Source of the DNA: Tethya wilhelma
Lineage: Eukaryota > Porifera > Demospongiae > Tethyida > Tethyidae
DNA length: 64,000 nt
Reading direction: 5' to 3'
NCBI GenBank assembly: GCA_964030475.1
Contig: CAXIPT010000002.1
Coordinates: 1,810,519-1,874,518 of the forward strand
The position numbers and the translations under genes are program-made. Below are positions 22,718-35,800 of the stretch, piece after piece. Each line of letters opens with the position of its first letter. Position 1 is the first letter of the stretch. The notes under the pieces are model-generated. The model searched no databases. It was not told the DNA's origin and saw only the letters and a list, made by a program, of their open reading frames with translations.

Positions 22718-25700
22718 ATGAAGGCAATTGTCATTGTAATCCTGTTTGCCCTATTATCAGTTTGTACTGGTGAGTCTGCATGGTTGCACTAGCTGTCAAT
22801 AATTATAGCCTAGCTGGCATGCTCATGCATGACTAATGTTGATTGTATAGTCTACCTAGAGTATGTTTGCAAGTGTTTCTTACATGTAATAATTATAATA
22901 TGTGATGGTGTAAGTCCTGATTCAGACATTGTATGGTCATAATATTATAGTACCTTGCATAAAAAACTTTGCAACAAATTCATGACTATAGTTTGCGAAA
23001 CAACATCACAGAGTCATCAATAATGTAAAGCTTTGTCTTGTGATACATGTATGTACAGTATATTACGTACCGTGACGTGGGACCGGATATCCCATACCAT
23101 ATACCAGACGTGATCGCGATGTGGACCTCGAACACACGTGTGTGTATGTTTTGTGGCTTTGTACAGCTGTAGGTCGTAGACATAGCTTTGCTATAACTAG
23201 CAACAACATGAAAAGTTTTGTTTGTAACAACAGTATTAAAAACACAGCTAACCTACAGTTGCTGTTGGACTAGCTACTCAGTTTTGTTAAATCCCTATAA
23301 AGTTCAGCAAGTGGTACTGGTAGTTCTGACAGGAGTATATAGACTGCTGGTCCAAAATGGATGGTGTCAAAATGGACAGCGAGCTAGCCTAAGAACAAGG
23401 AGACGCTGCCTTCAGATGTGGACTTCATTAGGACCTGGAACTGAGCCAGACCTAAATATAGTACCACCAATATCTCCAGCCATAGCCTCATCCCCAAGAC
23501 AGAGAGCAGCACCGGTTAGACCATTCGAAACAGCAGTACTATATTCTATACTGGTGAAATAATTTGGAATTGAAAAATAGTCAGAATCAGTAGTTAATGT
23601 ATGGAAGAGCTCTACAACACTATGGAGCTTACTCTTGGAAGGCTGATTTTAGCTGATTAGCATTTAAATGCAAAACATTACCTATGTACACAAATGTGGA
23701 AAGTGGTGGTAGTCGTGGAAGCCACACCAAAAGAAAGCACACCAGCAGAGCCTCTGTTAGTGCATGACCAAAGCCAAAAAATTAAGTTGACAGGTGAAGG
23801 GTAAATACATTCATTTTGCTTTATAAATATAATATGTGCGTATAGTATACACATAAACTTGCTGATTGTCTTAAGAGGTGCTTTTAGTTGAATTAATAGT
23901 ACAAAAATATTCAAATCTGATTGGCTGCTAGTTACATGATATAGGGATGTGTATAATGTGGATAGGGCCTAGCCGATAATTTGTTGACATTAACCTTATA
24001 AGCACTAAGTTACTATTCTTCTTTTCTCTGTTATAATGGCTATAAATTGAATAATTATGTTCATTGAATGAGTCACAACTTTTAAAAGCTTTAATTTGGG
24101 GGAAATACATCATACCGTATAGCAGGAAATTTTCGTATGGTGGAAATTTTCGTATATTTCGTATGCCGTTCGAATATACGAAAATTAAAACAGCGAAAAT
24201 TTAACTTCCGCATTTACTTTATACGAGCGCGCGCTGCATATATACGAAATTTAAAACTAGGAAAATTTCTTCTGGCACGTTTATACGAAATTTTGCACCA
24301 ACGAAAATTTCCCGCTATACAGTAAGTTATAGCTTTGTGGAGTTGCTATGCATGGCTAGCCTCGTTCCCAGGTTCCCTCTCCGTGAGTCCACCGGAAATT
24401 AAGTGCGAGAGAAATAAGGAGAGAGGGAGCCTGGTATCTAAAATCACGTGGGGTGGAAGGGTGGTAGAAGGGTGATTAGTGCGCGTGGGCATGGCGATTG
24501 ATATATTAGCCTACCCACGCTTAAAATTGCAGTTCAACTGAGTTCAACAGTGGAATATAAACGGTAGATTGTGTATTTGTAACAGAAACGGCAAGCGAAT
24601 GGCAGAAGGAGTATTATTAGGCTGTCTATTAATAATAGCTTGAAGTGTGCATCAAACTGTACAAAATTAGCACGGACAACCTGAGAACTTGAATACTGGT
24701 GTGAGCCTGATTTTCTACAAGTATTGGTAGCGTAAAGCATCAGTAATTAAGTTATACTCCGTAAGTATAGACTGTTGATAGACAATATACTACCAGCGAC
24801 TAGCTTTCTTTACAAGTTTTGGAGCTGCTCGGAGTGCTCAGCAATCGCGAATATTGCTTCTGTGCGCAGAACCAAGAGTTTGACGTCATAATTCTAACCG
24901 CTGCACCCACGCGTATATTCTTTAGTAACAATTGACGTCATACACGTGATTTTAGATACCAGGCTCCCTCTTTCCTTGCGCTCTTCCACTTCATTTTCGG
25001 AGAGGGAGCCTGAGAATGCATGAGGCTAATGCATGGCCAAACTTAACTGTGTTTTGGTTACTTGGTACTCATTGTGCCTATCCTTGTTAACAGCATTAAA
25101 AAAAATGGGTCTCCAGGAAGATCCAGCCCTGGTTACAATCTAAGTGTTATGTGGGGACTTTTATTTGCGGTGTTGCTATAGCAGATAGTTGCTTGCTACA
25201 GCCTGCTGCCACATTTATAATTGGTAATAAAAACAGCAGCTGTGCGTTTGAGATAAGTCAGCAGATCTAATAGATAGTTTATGGCCAGCAGTGCAGTGTG
25301 TGCCTTTCATCCTCGCTACAGATAATATTATAGCATTTTTATACTGGTGTAGAATTATTGTTTGAAATTTAATATCATTATTCTAACTAATATTAATAAA
25401 TTGGTCTCAAAGAGGAAACCATAAAAAAATGCCCAAAATGAGCAAATTAGAAGCAGAAGCGTAACATTCTAAAGAAAAGAGACAAAGTAAGTAACCATTA
25501 GTTCCATGTTTGTCATGCATGAAGGGTGACCTGATTTTGATAGCATGTAATTGTGTGTAACTATGGTATATTATTTGAATGACAACTTTGTTTTTCTACA
25601 ATATATTTGAATAGAGTCCAGGGGGAGCATCATTCATGTGAGTCCAAATGCAAGAGTCCCTTGATCACAGTACATGTTACTGCATGTAAACTCAGCGCAA

Positions 25701-27936
25701 ATGTGTGTTTATCACAACATGCAATTAACAACAACTCTATTTAAAGGAACTGTGTCAAAACTTAACTAGAAATCATGACCTTTTGAGATGTTTGTGAGTT
25801 TGTTTGTATTTTCCAAGGCCAGAGTAATCCCATTGTTACTACTCATGCAATAGTACTATGTGGTCAGCTATTATTACAACTGTAGTAGCTCATGTGAGCA
25901 TATGTTTGATTTCCTATCTATGGCTGTAGGCAGATGGCCATTCAAGTACATTGCATACCTTTGGGTTGTAGAGTGAGTATACATGGCTAGCTGAGGTCAC
26001 ACATCACACAAGTAATTAAGTGGTTTCATCATCCACATGGGTAGAATGTTCAATTAGTTAATTGTATAGAATCTTTCATAACAGTCTTAGGTGAAGACCC
26101 CGAGCCTTCTTTGCAAGTAATTGTCCCAGTTTACCTATAGTGCTTCAAAAATTGACAGACTCCTGAAACTTGGAGTTGGTCTTCAATAAAAAGGCATTCT
26201 ACAATAATTGCTTAAAGTTTGCACCCATTCTAGTGTAAACTCAATACTTGTTTAGTGTAGTCACTGAACACCATTCTGACACCATACATATGCATCCACA
26301 CTTGCTTGTGGAATATTCAGCTCTATAGTTTCACCTTCTTTATATGGTCAAAGCATCTCATTATTAAAGCTTTGTGAATATGTACACTACAATGTCATGT
26401 AATTATCTAATTAAATGTAAACAACTAGTGTACAAGTGAGTTAATCAGATAAACAATTTAAGTATATATACTACCACGACCAAAGTGTGGTATATGTATA
26501 ATACAGTATAGTAAACAATTTGTGTAGTTTCATGTACAATAATTATATGCTCACTCAAAACTGTAATACACTGCATAAAGTATTCACGAGGTGTTCACAA
26601 TATACAAGAATTAAGTGTTCGCAATTTTTTTTTTCTTGTGCAAGGTAGCTACTATATTATTATGCAGATTAGTTAGCAGCAAAAATTATTATGGTTATTG
26701 TATGAAATTAAATCTCAAACAGCTGACCACTACTATGACTTCTATGACTACTACGACTATTATGACTACTATGGTGATCGTAATGATGGCTCTGGTGATG
26801 TGCCGAGCATGACAGAAATTCAGGACATACGTCTAGTTGATGGTCCAGCTGATCACATGGGCAGAGTGGAAGTGATGTACAATGATACGTGGGGTACAAT
26901 TTGTGATGACTCCTGGTCATTTTCTGATGGAAGAGTAGCTTGCAGGTATAACAATGTCATGCAATTTAAGTTGTGCCTAACATTCCATGCCTAAATTTCT
27001 AGAATGCTAGGGTTTGAAGATGCTGTGTGTACAGTTTCCTATTCACGGTTTGGTCGGGCCGACCCCTTATCTCCAATTTGGATGTCAAATCTTCGGTGTG
27101 ATGGCAATGAACTTAGCTTGGACAGTTGTTACTTTGGAGGCTGGGGGAATCATTACTGCACACACTTAGAAGATGCAGGAGTGATATGTGAAGACAGTAA
27201 GTCATGCATAAACTTATTGTTGACACATTCATGGTCTTAACTTGTGCCAGAGGATAAAATATTCTTTCTGAGATCCTTTTAGCCCAAAGCCTCATTATTC
27301 CAAAATACTGTATAACTCTATTTGTTTGTTACAGTGTACAATATTATTATAACCTTTTGACTGTATGCTATAACTGACTTATTGTACATCATGAATAGGT
27401 GACAACAATTAAGCTAATTGGTAATACTTATGCAGATTTGCTTATACAGACTTGCTTCTGTATAAACAGTGTACCTGTCTAGCTAGCTGTTCATACATTT
27501 GATAGTACTTTAAGAAAACAATTGTTTGAAAGTAGTAATTTTAGCGATTTTAGCAACATAGGCATTCTTGCTAATTTATAACTCCATCGCAAAATGAGAA
27601 ATTACTATTAATGTAAATATTAATTGAAATAAAACTGTAGTTCACTGAAATATTGTAAAATTTAGATGTAAGCATGCTGTTAGGTTTGTGATATTGCTGA
27701 GCCATGTGATGTTAATTCAACGGTTGCAAAATGTCTAGCCAAGTTATTGCGGGTTAGATGCATATGTGTGGGTGGATGTGTTTGGACTAATGGACAATGT
27801 CGTTTGTCAAACACACCCTAGTCTCAGAGTGGTCTGTGTTGTATACATCTCTCATACAGATAGTACTGATGTTGAAACTCCTAGTGATGTTACCTTATTG
27901 GATTCCACAACCACTGCATTGACGATTGGATGGAGT
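22718..27936 (+). CDS. SRCR cassette 1: signal peptide, SRCR, half FN3
   Basis: Exons 22718-22769, 26723-26945, 27003-27196 and 27860-27936 have GT-AG borders and matching phases (1, 2, 1, 0). Joined, they give 182 open codons. They encode the signal peptide [17 protein letters not shown], a Tyr/Asp-rich stretch ([20 protein letters not shown]), an SRCR domain from [20 protein letters not shown] to DAGVICED, and the first half of an FN3 domain ending LTIGWS. The second FN3 half is absent before block 2, and the last donor (GGAGT|gtaagt) is intact in phase 0. It could splice to the FN3-completing exon at 34732, making an alternative N-terminus of the 29.8-40.9 kb receptor. Otherwise it is a partial duplicate not yet decayed. 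SRCR domains are extracellular ligand-binding modules. Confidence 0.7.
24115..24325. mobile_element. MITE in intron 1 of cassette 1
   Basis: Inverted ends TACCGTATAGCAGGAAATTT and the inverse of AATTTCCCGCTATACAGTA, with ACGAAAATT repeats inside. The block-2 counterpart (near 31050) lacks this segment. TA at both borders suggests a Tc1/mariner-type MITE. Confidence 0.65.
24356..25028. mobile_element. 673-bp TIR element with 8-bp target duplication
   Basis: ATGCATGG occurs immediately left (24348-24355) and right (25029-25036). The paralogous block 2 has a single uninterrupted ATACATGG at the matching position (about 31083), an empty site. Imperfect TIRs begin CTAGCCTCGTTCCCAGGTTC and, inverted, TAGCCTCATGCATTCTCAGG; both run into TCCCTCTCC. 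A subterminal inverted pair (CTGGTATCTAAAATCACGTG) is present near 24432 and 24946. No ORF. The 8-bp duplication suggests hAT-type or related mobilisation; the superfamily is not proven. Confidence 0.8.
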
Positions 27937-28038
27937 GTAAGTTGCTATAGAACTACTTAACAATGATTTGAATCATTAGGTGTAGGTTACATCATGAGGT
28001 GCAGCTTTCTATGTTATTTACGCACCAAGGGCCATCTA

Positions 28039-28227
28039 TACACTGTTAAATTTTGGTGTTCAAAAACAAAAGTAAAACTACACACTTTAAACAAAGTGTG
28101 CTACTGCCACATGTACGTAAACTGTCCCCAAACAGTACACACTTTACTTAGGGTGTTACTTCCACATGAAAAGTGTCACCAAAAACTACACACTTTGTTT
28201 TTTAACACACAAAAATTTAACAGTGTA
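28039..28227. mobile_element. MITE with CACTGTTAAATTTT ends
   Basis: The core 28041-28225 has inverted ends CACTGTTAAATTTTGGTGTT and the inverse of ACACAAAAATTTAACAGTG. Internal ACTACACACTTT words recur in both orientations. TA lies on both sides. The CACTG start also occurs in CMC/Chapaev elements, so the superfamily is open. Confidence 0.7.
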
Positions 28228-28229
28228 TG

Positions 28230-29000
28230 GAAGCTTGAGATTGTGTAAATCACATAGAAATCAAACTGAGTGATGTAACTGACTTGTACCATGGCCATGC
28301 AGGAATAAATAAATGTTCACAAAATCGAGGGAGTGACCTACATTTGTAGCTGTGTAATCAATAGCCTCCATTTAGAGGACAATCATGTGCCTAGGGAAAA
28401 TGCTTTCTCCTACTGTTAATTGTTCTGATTGGACAAAAACATATAGGAGGTGAATATCTAGATATACACCTCATTTTTATATACATGAGGTGTATATTCC
28501 CAGTACGGTAGGAATGGCACGGATGGCCCATTAGCGCAATACAAATATTCACGCGAATAACTCTTCAAAAACTGAGCGCTTGGCACTAAAAGGCTTCTTA
28601 AGCTACTATTTAGCTCTTTCTCTTTTTAATGAGCCCAAAAACATGGCCTAAAACCATCGCTAAGGTACCAAACACAAACATGCCAAACCTCCAATTTTCT
28701 CCATCTTCTTCTTCTTCTTCTTCTTCTTCTTCTTCTTCTATCTTGGAACGACTTTTCTCGAAGACCGCTCGCTTTCAGAAGCTGATTCTTGAACGAATAA
28801 ACTTGGTTTCTTTAGTGTGTCGGAACTACTCATTTTAGATGGATCCGAACGAATTCTACTCTAATTGTGTATTGACAAGAGAACCAAAAGACATTAATGA
28901 TGACAATGTTACAAAATATCTAGCTTTAGGGTAAAGAAAAGCTTGCAAGAGACCAATTCAAGTTCATGTATAGTAGGGGATAGGCGTGTGCACATACATA
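28230..29000. other. Spacer between receptor blocks, with (CTT)n tract
   Basis: Contains AGGAGGTGAATATCTAGATA and its near-inverse AGGTGTATATTCCC, a (CTT)n tract at about 28700-28740, and a piece (about 28530-28600) that recurs inverted at about 44000-44080. No gene recognised. Confidence 0.45.
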
Positions 29001-29704
29001 ATATTATAGACAACCATCATCATGATGATTGTGTTGTACATTATACACAATGCTGATAACTATTTTGGCTTGTTTTGTTAATACAATTCATTCATGACAC
29101 ATACACCAGAATATTTCTGTCAAGTAAAGCACTAGTACCTGTTAGCATAGCAGTAGAGGAGAAGCCAATGGACTAGCATGAAATGGTTACAGCACACATA
29201 ATAGTTGTAGTGATTTAGAAGTGGTTTACATTAATTACTAGGCATGGCATAATTATGGTGAAGTGGCTAGTATGGTGGCTAAGTGTGTACTATACTGTAC
29301 TTATAAGGTAGCTAATTTTTGTGTTTTTGGAGCCATCCGCAAATGTTGTATAATTATAGCCGCCAATATTTATAACACTAAGGCATACACAATGTTATAT
29401 ATCAGTAATGTTTAGTCTCACTAGTCAGACTCTCTGCAAAAAATGGTAGTCTGTGGGATTGCATATATACTAAATCTTTTAATGACCACAGTGGGTAAGA
29501 TTGGTCAAAATATTAAGTGGCAATTAAGAAGCTCTACTTGTGCTAAGACTGCTGTCTTTGAGTAAATGTTATTGTAGCACCCACTTTGTTAGCTCAACCA
29601 CCAGTTGGAACTGTGGTCATAAGTGGTAATGTGGAACAAATGTAGTGTACCTATACATTCCTCCATTTTTTTGCAAAGCAAGCCGACTAAGTTATGTTGC
29701 ATAT

Positions 29705-29714
29705 CACTTCCTGT
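29705..29714. promoter_or_regulatory. Conserved ETS-like site, block 2 promoter
   Basis: CACTTCCTGT about 90 bp upstream of the receptor ATG (29802), conserved in all three blocks. Confidence 0.35.
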
Positions 29715-29801
29715 CCAAAAAGCATTTAAGCCCAAATTCACACAATTCTACAAACAGTTTTGTGGCTATTCTAATCAAGATTTTGCAGTTTGTCAGTTAC
29801 C

Positions 29802-32800
29802 ATGAAGGCAATTGTTATTGTAATCCTGTTTGCCCTATTATCAGTTTGTACTGGTGAGTCTGATTGCACTAGCTGTCAATAATTATAGCCTAGCTGGCAT
29901 GCTCATGCATGACTAATGTTGATTGTATAGTCTACATAGAGTATGTCCGCTATAGTGTTTCTTGTATGTAAGTCCTGTTTCAGACATTGTATGGTCATAA
30001 TATTATAGTTCCTTGCACAAAAAACTTTGCAACAAGTTCACAACTAGTTTGCGAAACAACATCACTAAGTCATCAACATTGCAAAGCTTTATTGTGTGGT
30101 TCGGACTTCCTCCATGTACATGCAACATATACAATATTTACAGTATATGCAATAATTATGTACAACTTGCAACAGCTGAAAATATTGTTGGTGGCAGCAG
30201 AATTAAATACACAGCTATCCTACAGTTACTGTTAGACTAGTTGCTTAGTTTTGTCAATCACTATAAAGTTCAACAAGTCACGGGTACTGATTACTGGCCT
30301 GAAATTGATGGCGTTAACATAGCTATCTATTTCGTTAAATTGGTCAGCGAGCTAGCGTAAGGACAAGGAGACAGCACCTTCAGATATACATGTGCCTTCA
30401 TTAGGCCCTAGAACTGAGCCAGACCACACAGTACCACCAATATCTCCAGTCATAGCCTAATCCCTATAGGACCGAAATCAGCACTGGTAGGACCATTGAA
30501 AGAGCAGTACCATATTCAATATTACGGGAATAATTCCAGAAGATGGAATGAAAGAATAATCAGCATCAGTGGTAAACCTAAGATGGATGGAAGCTGATTA
30601 ACTTTTCATGGCAAACAATCTGCAGCAACTACACAAAATTAATGTGGAAGCTTAAGGCTGTGGTTGTCAAGGAATGCACACCAAAAAAGTGGACAAGTAG
30701 AGCCTCTGTTAGAGTGACCAAAGATTAATTACATTGAAAGGCAGGAGAAAGGTAAATGCATTCGTTTTGCTTTATATGTGTATAGTAAACTTTCTGATTG
30801 TGTTTACTTGACTTAAGCAGTGCTTAAAATTGAATTCATGGTCAAATATTCTAATCTGATTGATTACTAATTACATCATAGGAATGTATATATGTGAATA
30901 GGGCCTATCTAATAATTTGTTGACCTTAGCCATTTTCAGTACTAAGCTGCTATTCTTTTTCCTCTCTCATCAAATGGGCATAAACCTATAATTATATTCA
31001 CTAGATGGATCACAATCTTTTAAAAGCTTTAATTTGGTGGAAACTACATATTAAATTATAGCTTTGTAGCCTTAGATTTGCTATACATGGCCACACTTAA
31101 CTGTGTTTTAGTACCTTATAACTTGTTGTGCCTATGCTTGTTGACAGCATCAAAAAAAAAATAGTGTCCATGAACATAATGGCCCTGGTTACAATCCAAA
31201 TGTTTTCCTGATTGCCATGGAATTACTGTCATTTGCGATGTAATGTTACCATAGCAAATATGTAGTTAGTTGCTTGGTACACATTTATTGTTAATGAAAA
31301 CAGCAGCTGTGCATGTGGGAAACCTCAGCAGATCTGCTAGATACCTTAATTGTGGCCAGCAAGGCAATTTATTTACTACAGATATAATAATTATTATTAC
31401 TTTGATTCAGTCGAATTATAGTGGTGTAGAATAATGGGTTCAGAATATGATATTATTTTCCAACAATTTTCAGTAATTTAGTCTCAAAGAGGAAACTACT
31501 CAAAAAAAGAGCCAAAACAAAAGCAAATCAGAAGCAGAAGCGTAATTTTACAAGAATAGAATCAAAGTAATTAAGTATAACCATTTGTTCCATGTTTGTC
31601 ACTAAGGGTGAATTGAAAATTGTGCAAACTATATAGTACATTTGAACGACAGCTTTGTTTTTCTATAATATCATTAGTATGAGTCCAGATGCAGGAGTCC
31701 ATATAGCTAATTAATTGATCAGAGTATGTTGGTGAATGTAAATTTCACTCCCATCAGCATCATGCTATCCTCTTGCTGCTCATCATCCCTATTACCTTTC
31801 AGGGTATGAAACTCTCTCATCATACAATACTATAAAGCAGAGCAAATAATTTGAACCGGGTGTGATCAAACTAAAGTTTCTCTCCTGGTCCATGGTCTAT
31901 GTAGTAAAGTTTACCTGGCACAAAATGCAATTAACAAAAATTCTTTTAAAGAAACTGTGTCATAACTAAACATAGAAATCATGACGTTTTGTAATGTTTT
32001 GTGATTCTTTTTTTGTATTTTCCAGGGCCAGAAAATTGCATTTATATACCTACTACCAGTTAGTATACCTCCTAAGAATAAAGAAAAGTGATTGGAGTTG
32101 GCAAGATCCTTTCTACATGACTGAAAATGTGATTTAGGAACAATGTCACTATAATAATAGACAGAAAATCAAACATGTCCAGAAACCTCACAATTTAAGT
32201 GTCCTCACATGAGCTACTACTGTAACTGTTGTAATAATAGCCCATCACATAGTTGCATACCTCTGGGCTATTGAGTGCATGGTTAGCTGAGGTCACACAT
32301 CACACAAGTAGTTTCATCATGCAGACGCATATAATGTTCCTATAAAAGCATTTTTTGTGAGTAATTGTCCCAGTTTACCATAAGTACTCGAAAATTATAG
32401 CACAAACTCTTTTCTTTGATACTTAACAAAGCATTAATTCTTCAATAGTTTAAAGTTTACACCCATTCCAGTGTAAACTCAATACTTGTTTAGTGTAGTC
32501 ACTGAACACCATTCTGACACCATATATACTTGTACACTTGTTAGCGGATTAGCTCTCAAGTTCAGTTTGAGTATATAGTCAAAGCAACTCACAAAGCTTC
32601 ATGACTATATCTACACGACATGTAATTTTCTAAAATTTTAATGCAAGTTGTGAACAACTCATGACATGAAATTATCAATGTAAACAACTCATAATTATAC
32701 TAGTGAGTTAATTATTTATGCAGCTATAGATATGTACTGTCACGATCAAGGTGTGGTGTCCTACACATGCAGGTACATGTACAATACAGCGTGGTTAACA

Positions 32801-35800
32801 ACTTGCAGAGTTTCATGCGCATAGTTATGTTCACTCAAAATTATACACATGCAAGGTGCATGTTTACGATTTTTAAGAAGTGTTTGCAAAGTTTTTTTGT
32901 GCAAGTTACTGTATATACAGATGAATTCAGCAAAAAAATTATTATGCTAATTATTCTCAAACAGCTGACCACTATGATTACTATGACTATATATTTTGAC
33001 TACTAGGTGATCGTGATGATGGCTCTGGTGAAATGCTTAGCATGACAGATATTCAGGACATACGTCTAGTTGATGGTCCATTTGATCACATGGGTAGAGT
33101 GGAAGTGATGTACAATGATACGTGGGGTACAATATGTGATTTCTTCTGGTCATATTCTGATGCAAGAGTAACTTGCAGGTATAACAATGTCATGCAATTT
33201 AAGTTGTGCCTAACGTTCAATGCCTACATTTCTAGAATGCTAGGGTTTGAAGATGCTCTATGTGGAGTCACCTATTCACAATTTGGCCGGGCCGATTTCT
33301 TATCTCCAATTTGGATGTCAAATGTTTGGTGTACTGGCAATGAACTTAGCTTGGACCAGTGTGACTTTAGTGGCTGGGGGAATCATTACTGCTCACACTA
33401 TGACGATATTGGAGTGATATGTGAAACTAGTGAGTCATGTGTAAACCTATTGTGAAACATTCCATTCTGCCAGAGGATAAACTTTTTCCCTGGGATCCTT
33501 TCAGCCCTACGGGTAATCTATATTCCAAAATACTAACACTATTTTGTTTGTTACAGTGTTTAATATTGTAATCTAATAACTAGTTAACTAGCTAGAACAA
33601 TAGTTTTAGCCATACTTAGCAAATTTTTGCAGTACTATTGATTTGATTATTGTCCACAAACTTTGATCAAACATCCTCGCTAGAAGAACTCTCCAACCCC
33701 ACGAACGAATTTATAGGATTTCTGAACTCGGCTTTGAAGCTTAGGCTGTAGTTTGGGCCATCCAGGTTTCCTTAGAGAGCTAGCTAGGCGTTCTGCCTGT
33801 CTTGCTAGCCATCCATACATTTCATGGTACCTTAAGAAAACAATTATTTGGAGCACTAATTTTAGCGATTTTTAGTAATGAAGGCATTCTTAATTGGTAG
33901 TTTAAGTGCAAGATAAATTCAATGAGAAATCATTATGTTATTAATAAATGTAAACATTAATAGGAAAAAAAAAGTAATTTGCCAAAATTATGTGAGTATA
34001 TGACTCATCAGCAAAATTACCAAAAAATTATAATTATATCAAAGCCACAAAGCTTTGTTATGTTCATGTTATTGTGAGCCATATGGCTCACAATAACACA
34101 AACATAACATGCAAACATAACATATTATGGCCTGTTAAATGTGTGGGTGGATGTGTTCGGGCTAATCGAACATGTCATAATTTGTCAAACACACCCTGAT
34201 CTCAAAGTGGCCTGTGTTGTATGCATCTCTCATACAGATAGTACTGATGTTGAAACTCCTAGTGACGTTACCTTATTGGATTCCACAACCACTGCATTGA
34301 CAATTGGATGGAGTGTAAGTCACTATAAGAGTAATGATTTGAATCTCTATGATATCAACCATAAATCTATGATTATCAATCACAATTAAGTCTCTATAAG
34401 CTTATAGAACTGAATGAGTCATTATAATGCAGATTAGTTATTATTAAGGACTCACAAAATATGCTGTTAAGAATGTGTTTGCTTGAGGTAAAATTATACT
34501 GTATGGCTCTAAATCTTCGTGACACAATATTTTCATGATTTTGTGATTTGACCGCGTATCACGAAAAAAAAATTTCCCAAAAATTTAGAAAACCATGTAT
34601 CAGCAATATAATTCCAGAGGTGGTGATTCATGAAAATTTGTTCAAAATAGCAGACACACTATTCACGAACTTTTTGTGTCACAAAAATTTGGGGCTACAT
34701 GGTAATTAATCTTCTTGTGCTTTTCTTTCAGTATTCTTCATTTCCCCCTGGTGCTTCATCTATCCGTTTCCGTGTTACTTATGATTCTGATGATAGTCTG
34801 TTTACAACTTCTCGGTACTACACATTTTTCCGAAGCATTAATCAGACAGACTTTAATGTAACACTCATTAATCTTAATCGGGACACCAACTATACAGTGC
34901 AAGTTCAAGCACAACTTCGATACTCTTACTGCTACTCATATTTTATTGGAAATTTCTCTAATGCTTCTGTGTTTCGTACAAATGCAACTCGTAAGTTAAC
35001 TTGGACAAAACTATACGAAAAATTATTGAGAATGGTATTATGTGTTTGATCATTAGTACGTAGCTGAAGACAATTCAAAACAAACTTTACATGTAGTTTT
35101 GACTTTATCTGTTACAGGCAGGATATCAGACATTCCAATCAGACTTATATCTCCAATTAGTGGACTAGACTTTCTAGGACGTGTTGAAGTGTTTTATAAC
35201 GATCAATGGGGCACTGTCTGTGATGACTTCTTCTCAACTTCTGAAGCTGCAGTTGTGTGTGGAATGCTAAATTATACAGGAGCTATTTGTGCAGTGCGAT
35301 CTGCCCAAATGGGACGGGGAAGTGGTAAGTAGTTGAATATTGAAATGATATGATTGTTCACTATTATTGACTGTTCTGTATTAATCATACATCAAGGCCA
35401 GATTTGGTTAGACAATGTCCGATGTAGAACTGTACAGGAGAGAATTGAAGACTGTGATTTCAATGGTTGGGGAGTTAACAATTGTAGACACCGTGACGAT
35501 GTTGGTGTGATCTGTAGGCCAGGTATGTATATAATATCTTTAAACAGTTGCTGTCAAGTAGAAGTTATGCGATTTAACTGTACAAGCATAATGTTAATTA
35601 ATGCATATACAGATGATTTCCCTGATCCAGTGGACAATGTTACAATTTTAAGAGCTGCTTCAGACTCAATCACAGTTGGCTGGAATGTGAGACACAATTA
35701 TGTACATTTATGCTGGCAAAATCAAGTTTACAACTTTGAACTTACAGCCTGCTAGGTTTCCTAACAGTCCTGCAATCGGAAGATATTTTATCCGATATAA

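Larger units (their letters stand above)
21490..27960 (+). repeat. Receptor 5' duplication block 1
   Basis: This block is paralogous to 29000-34400 and, for its first part, to 59886-64000. Shared sequence includes the distal flank (GCATAGCAGTAGAGGAGA), the promoter region, the signal-peptide exon, intron 1, the SRCR exons and the first half of an FN3 domain. Homology ends shortly after 27950. Relative to block 2 it carries extra insertions at about 24115-24325 and at 24356-25028. Confidence 0.85.
29000..34400 (+). repeat. Receptor 5' duplication block 2
   Basis: Paralogous to 21490-27960, with collinear flank, promoter, signal exon, intron 1, SRCR exons and FN3 first half. It lacks the insertions found in block 1 and so supplies empty sites. 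Here the rest of the receptor gene follows. Confidence 0.85.

Noticed and set aside
23218..23562. 114-codon plus-strand ORF in cassette-1 intron 1
   Set aside because: The collinear sequence in block 2 has stops and frame breaks, so conservation is of the DNA block, not of a protein.
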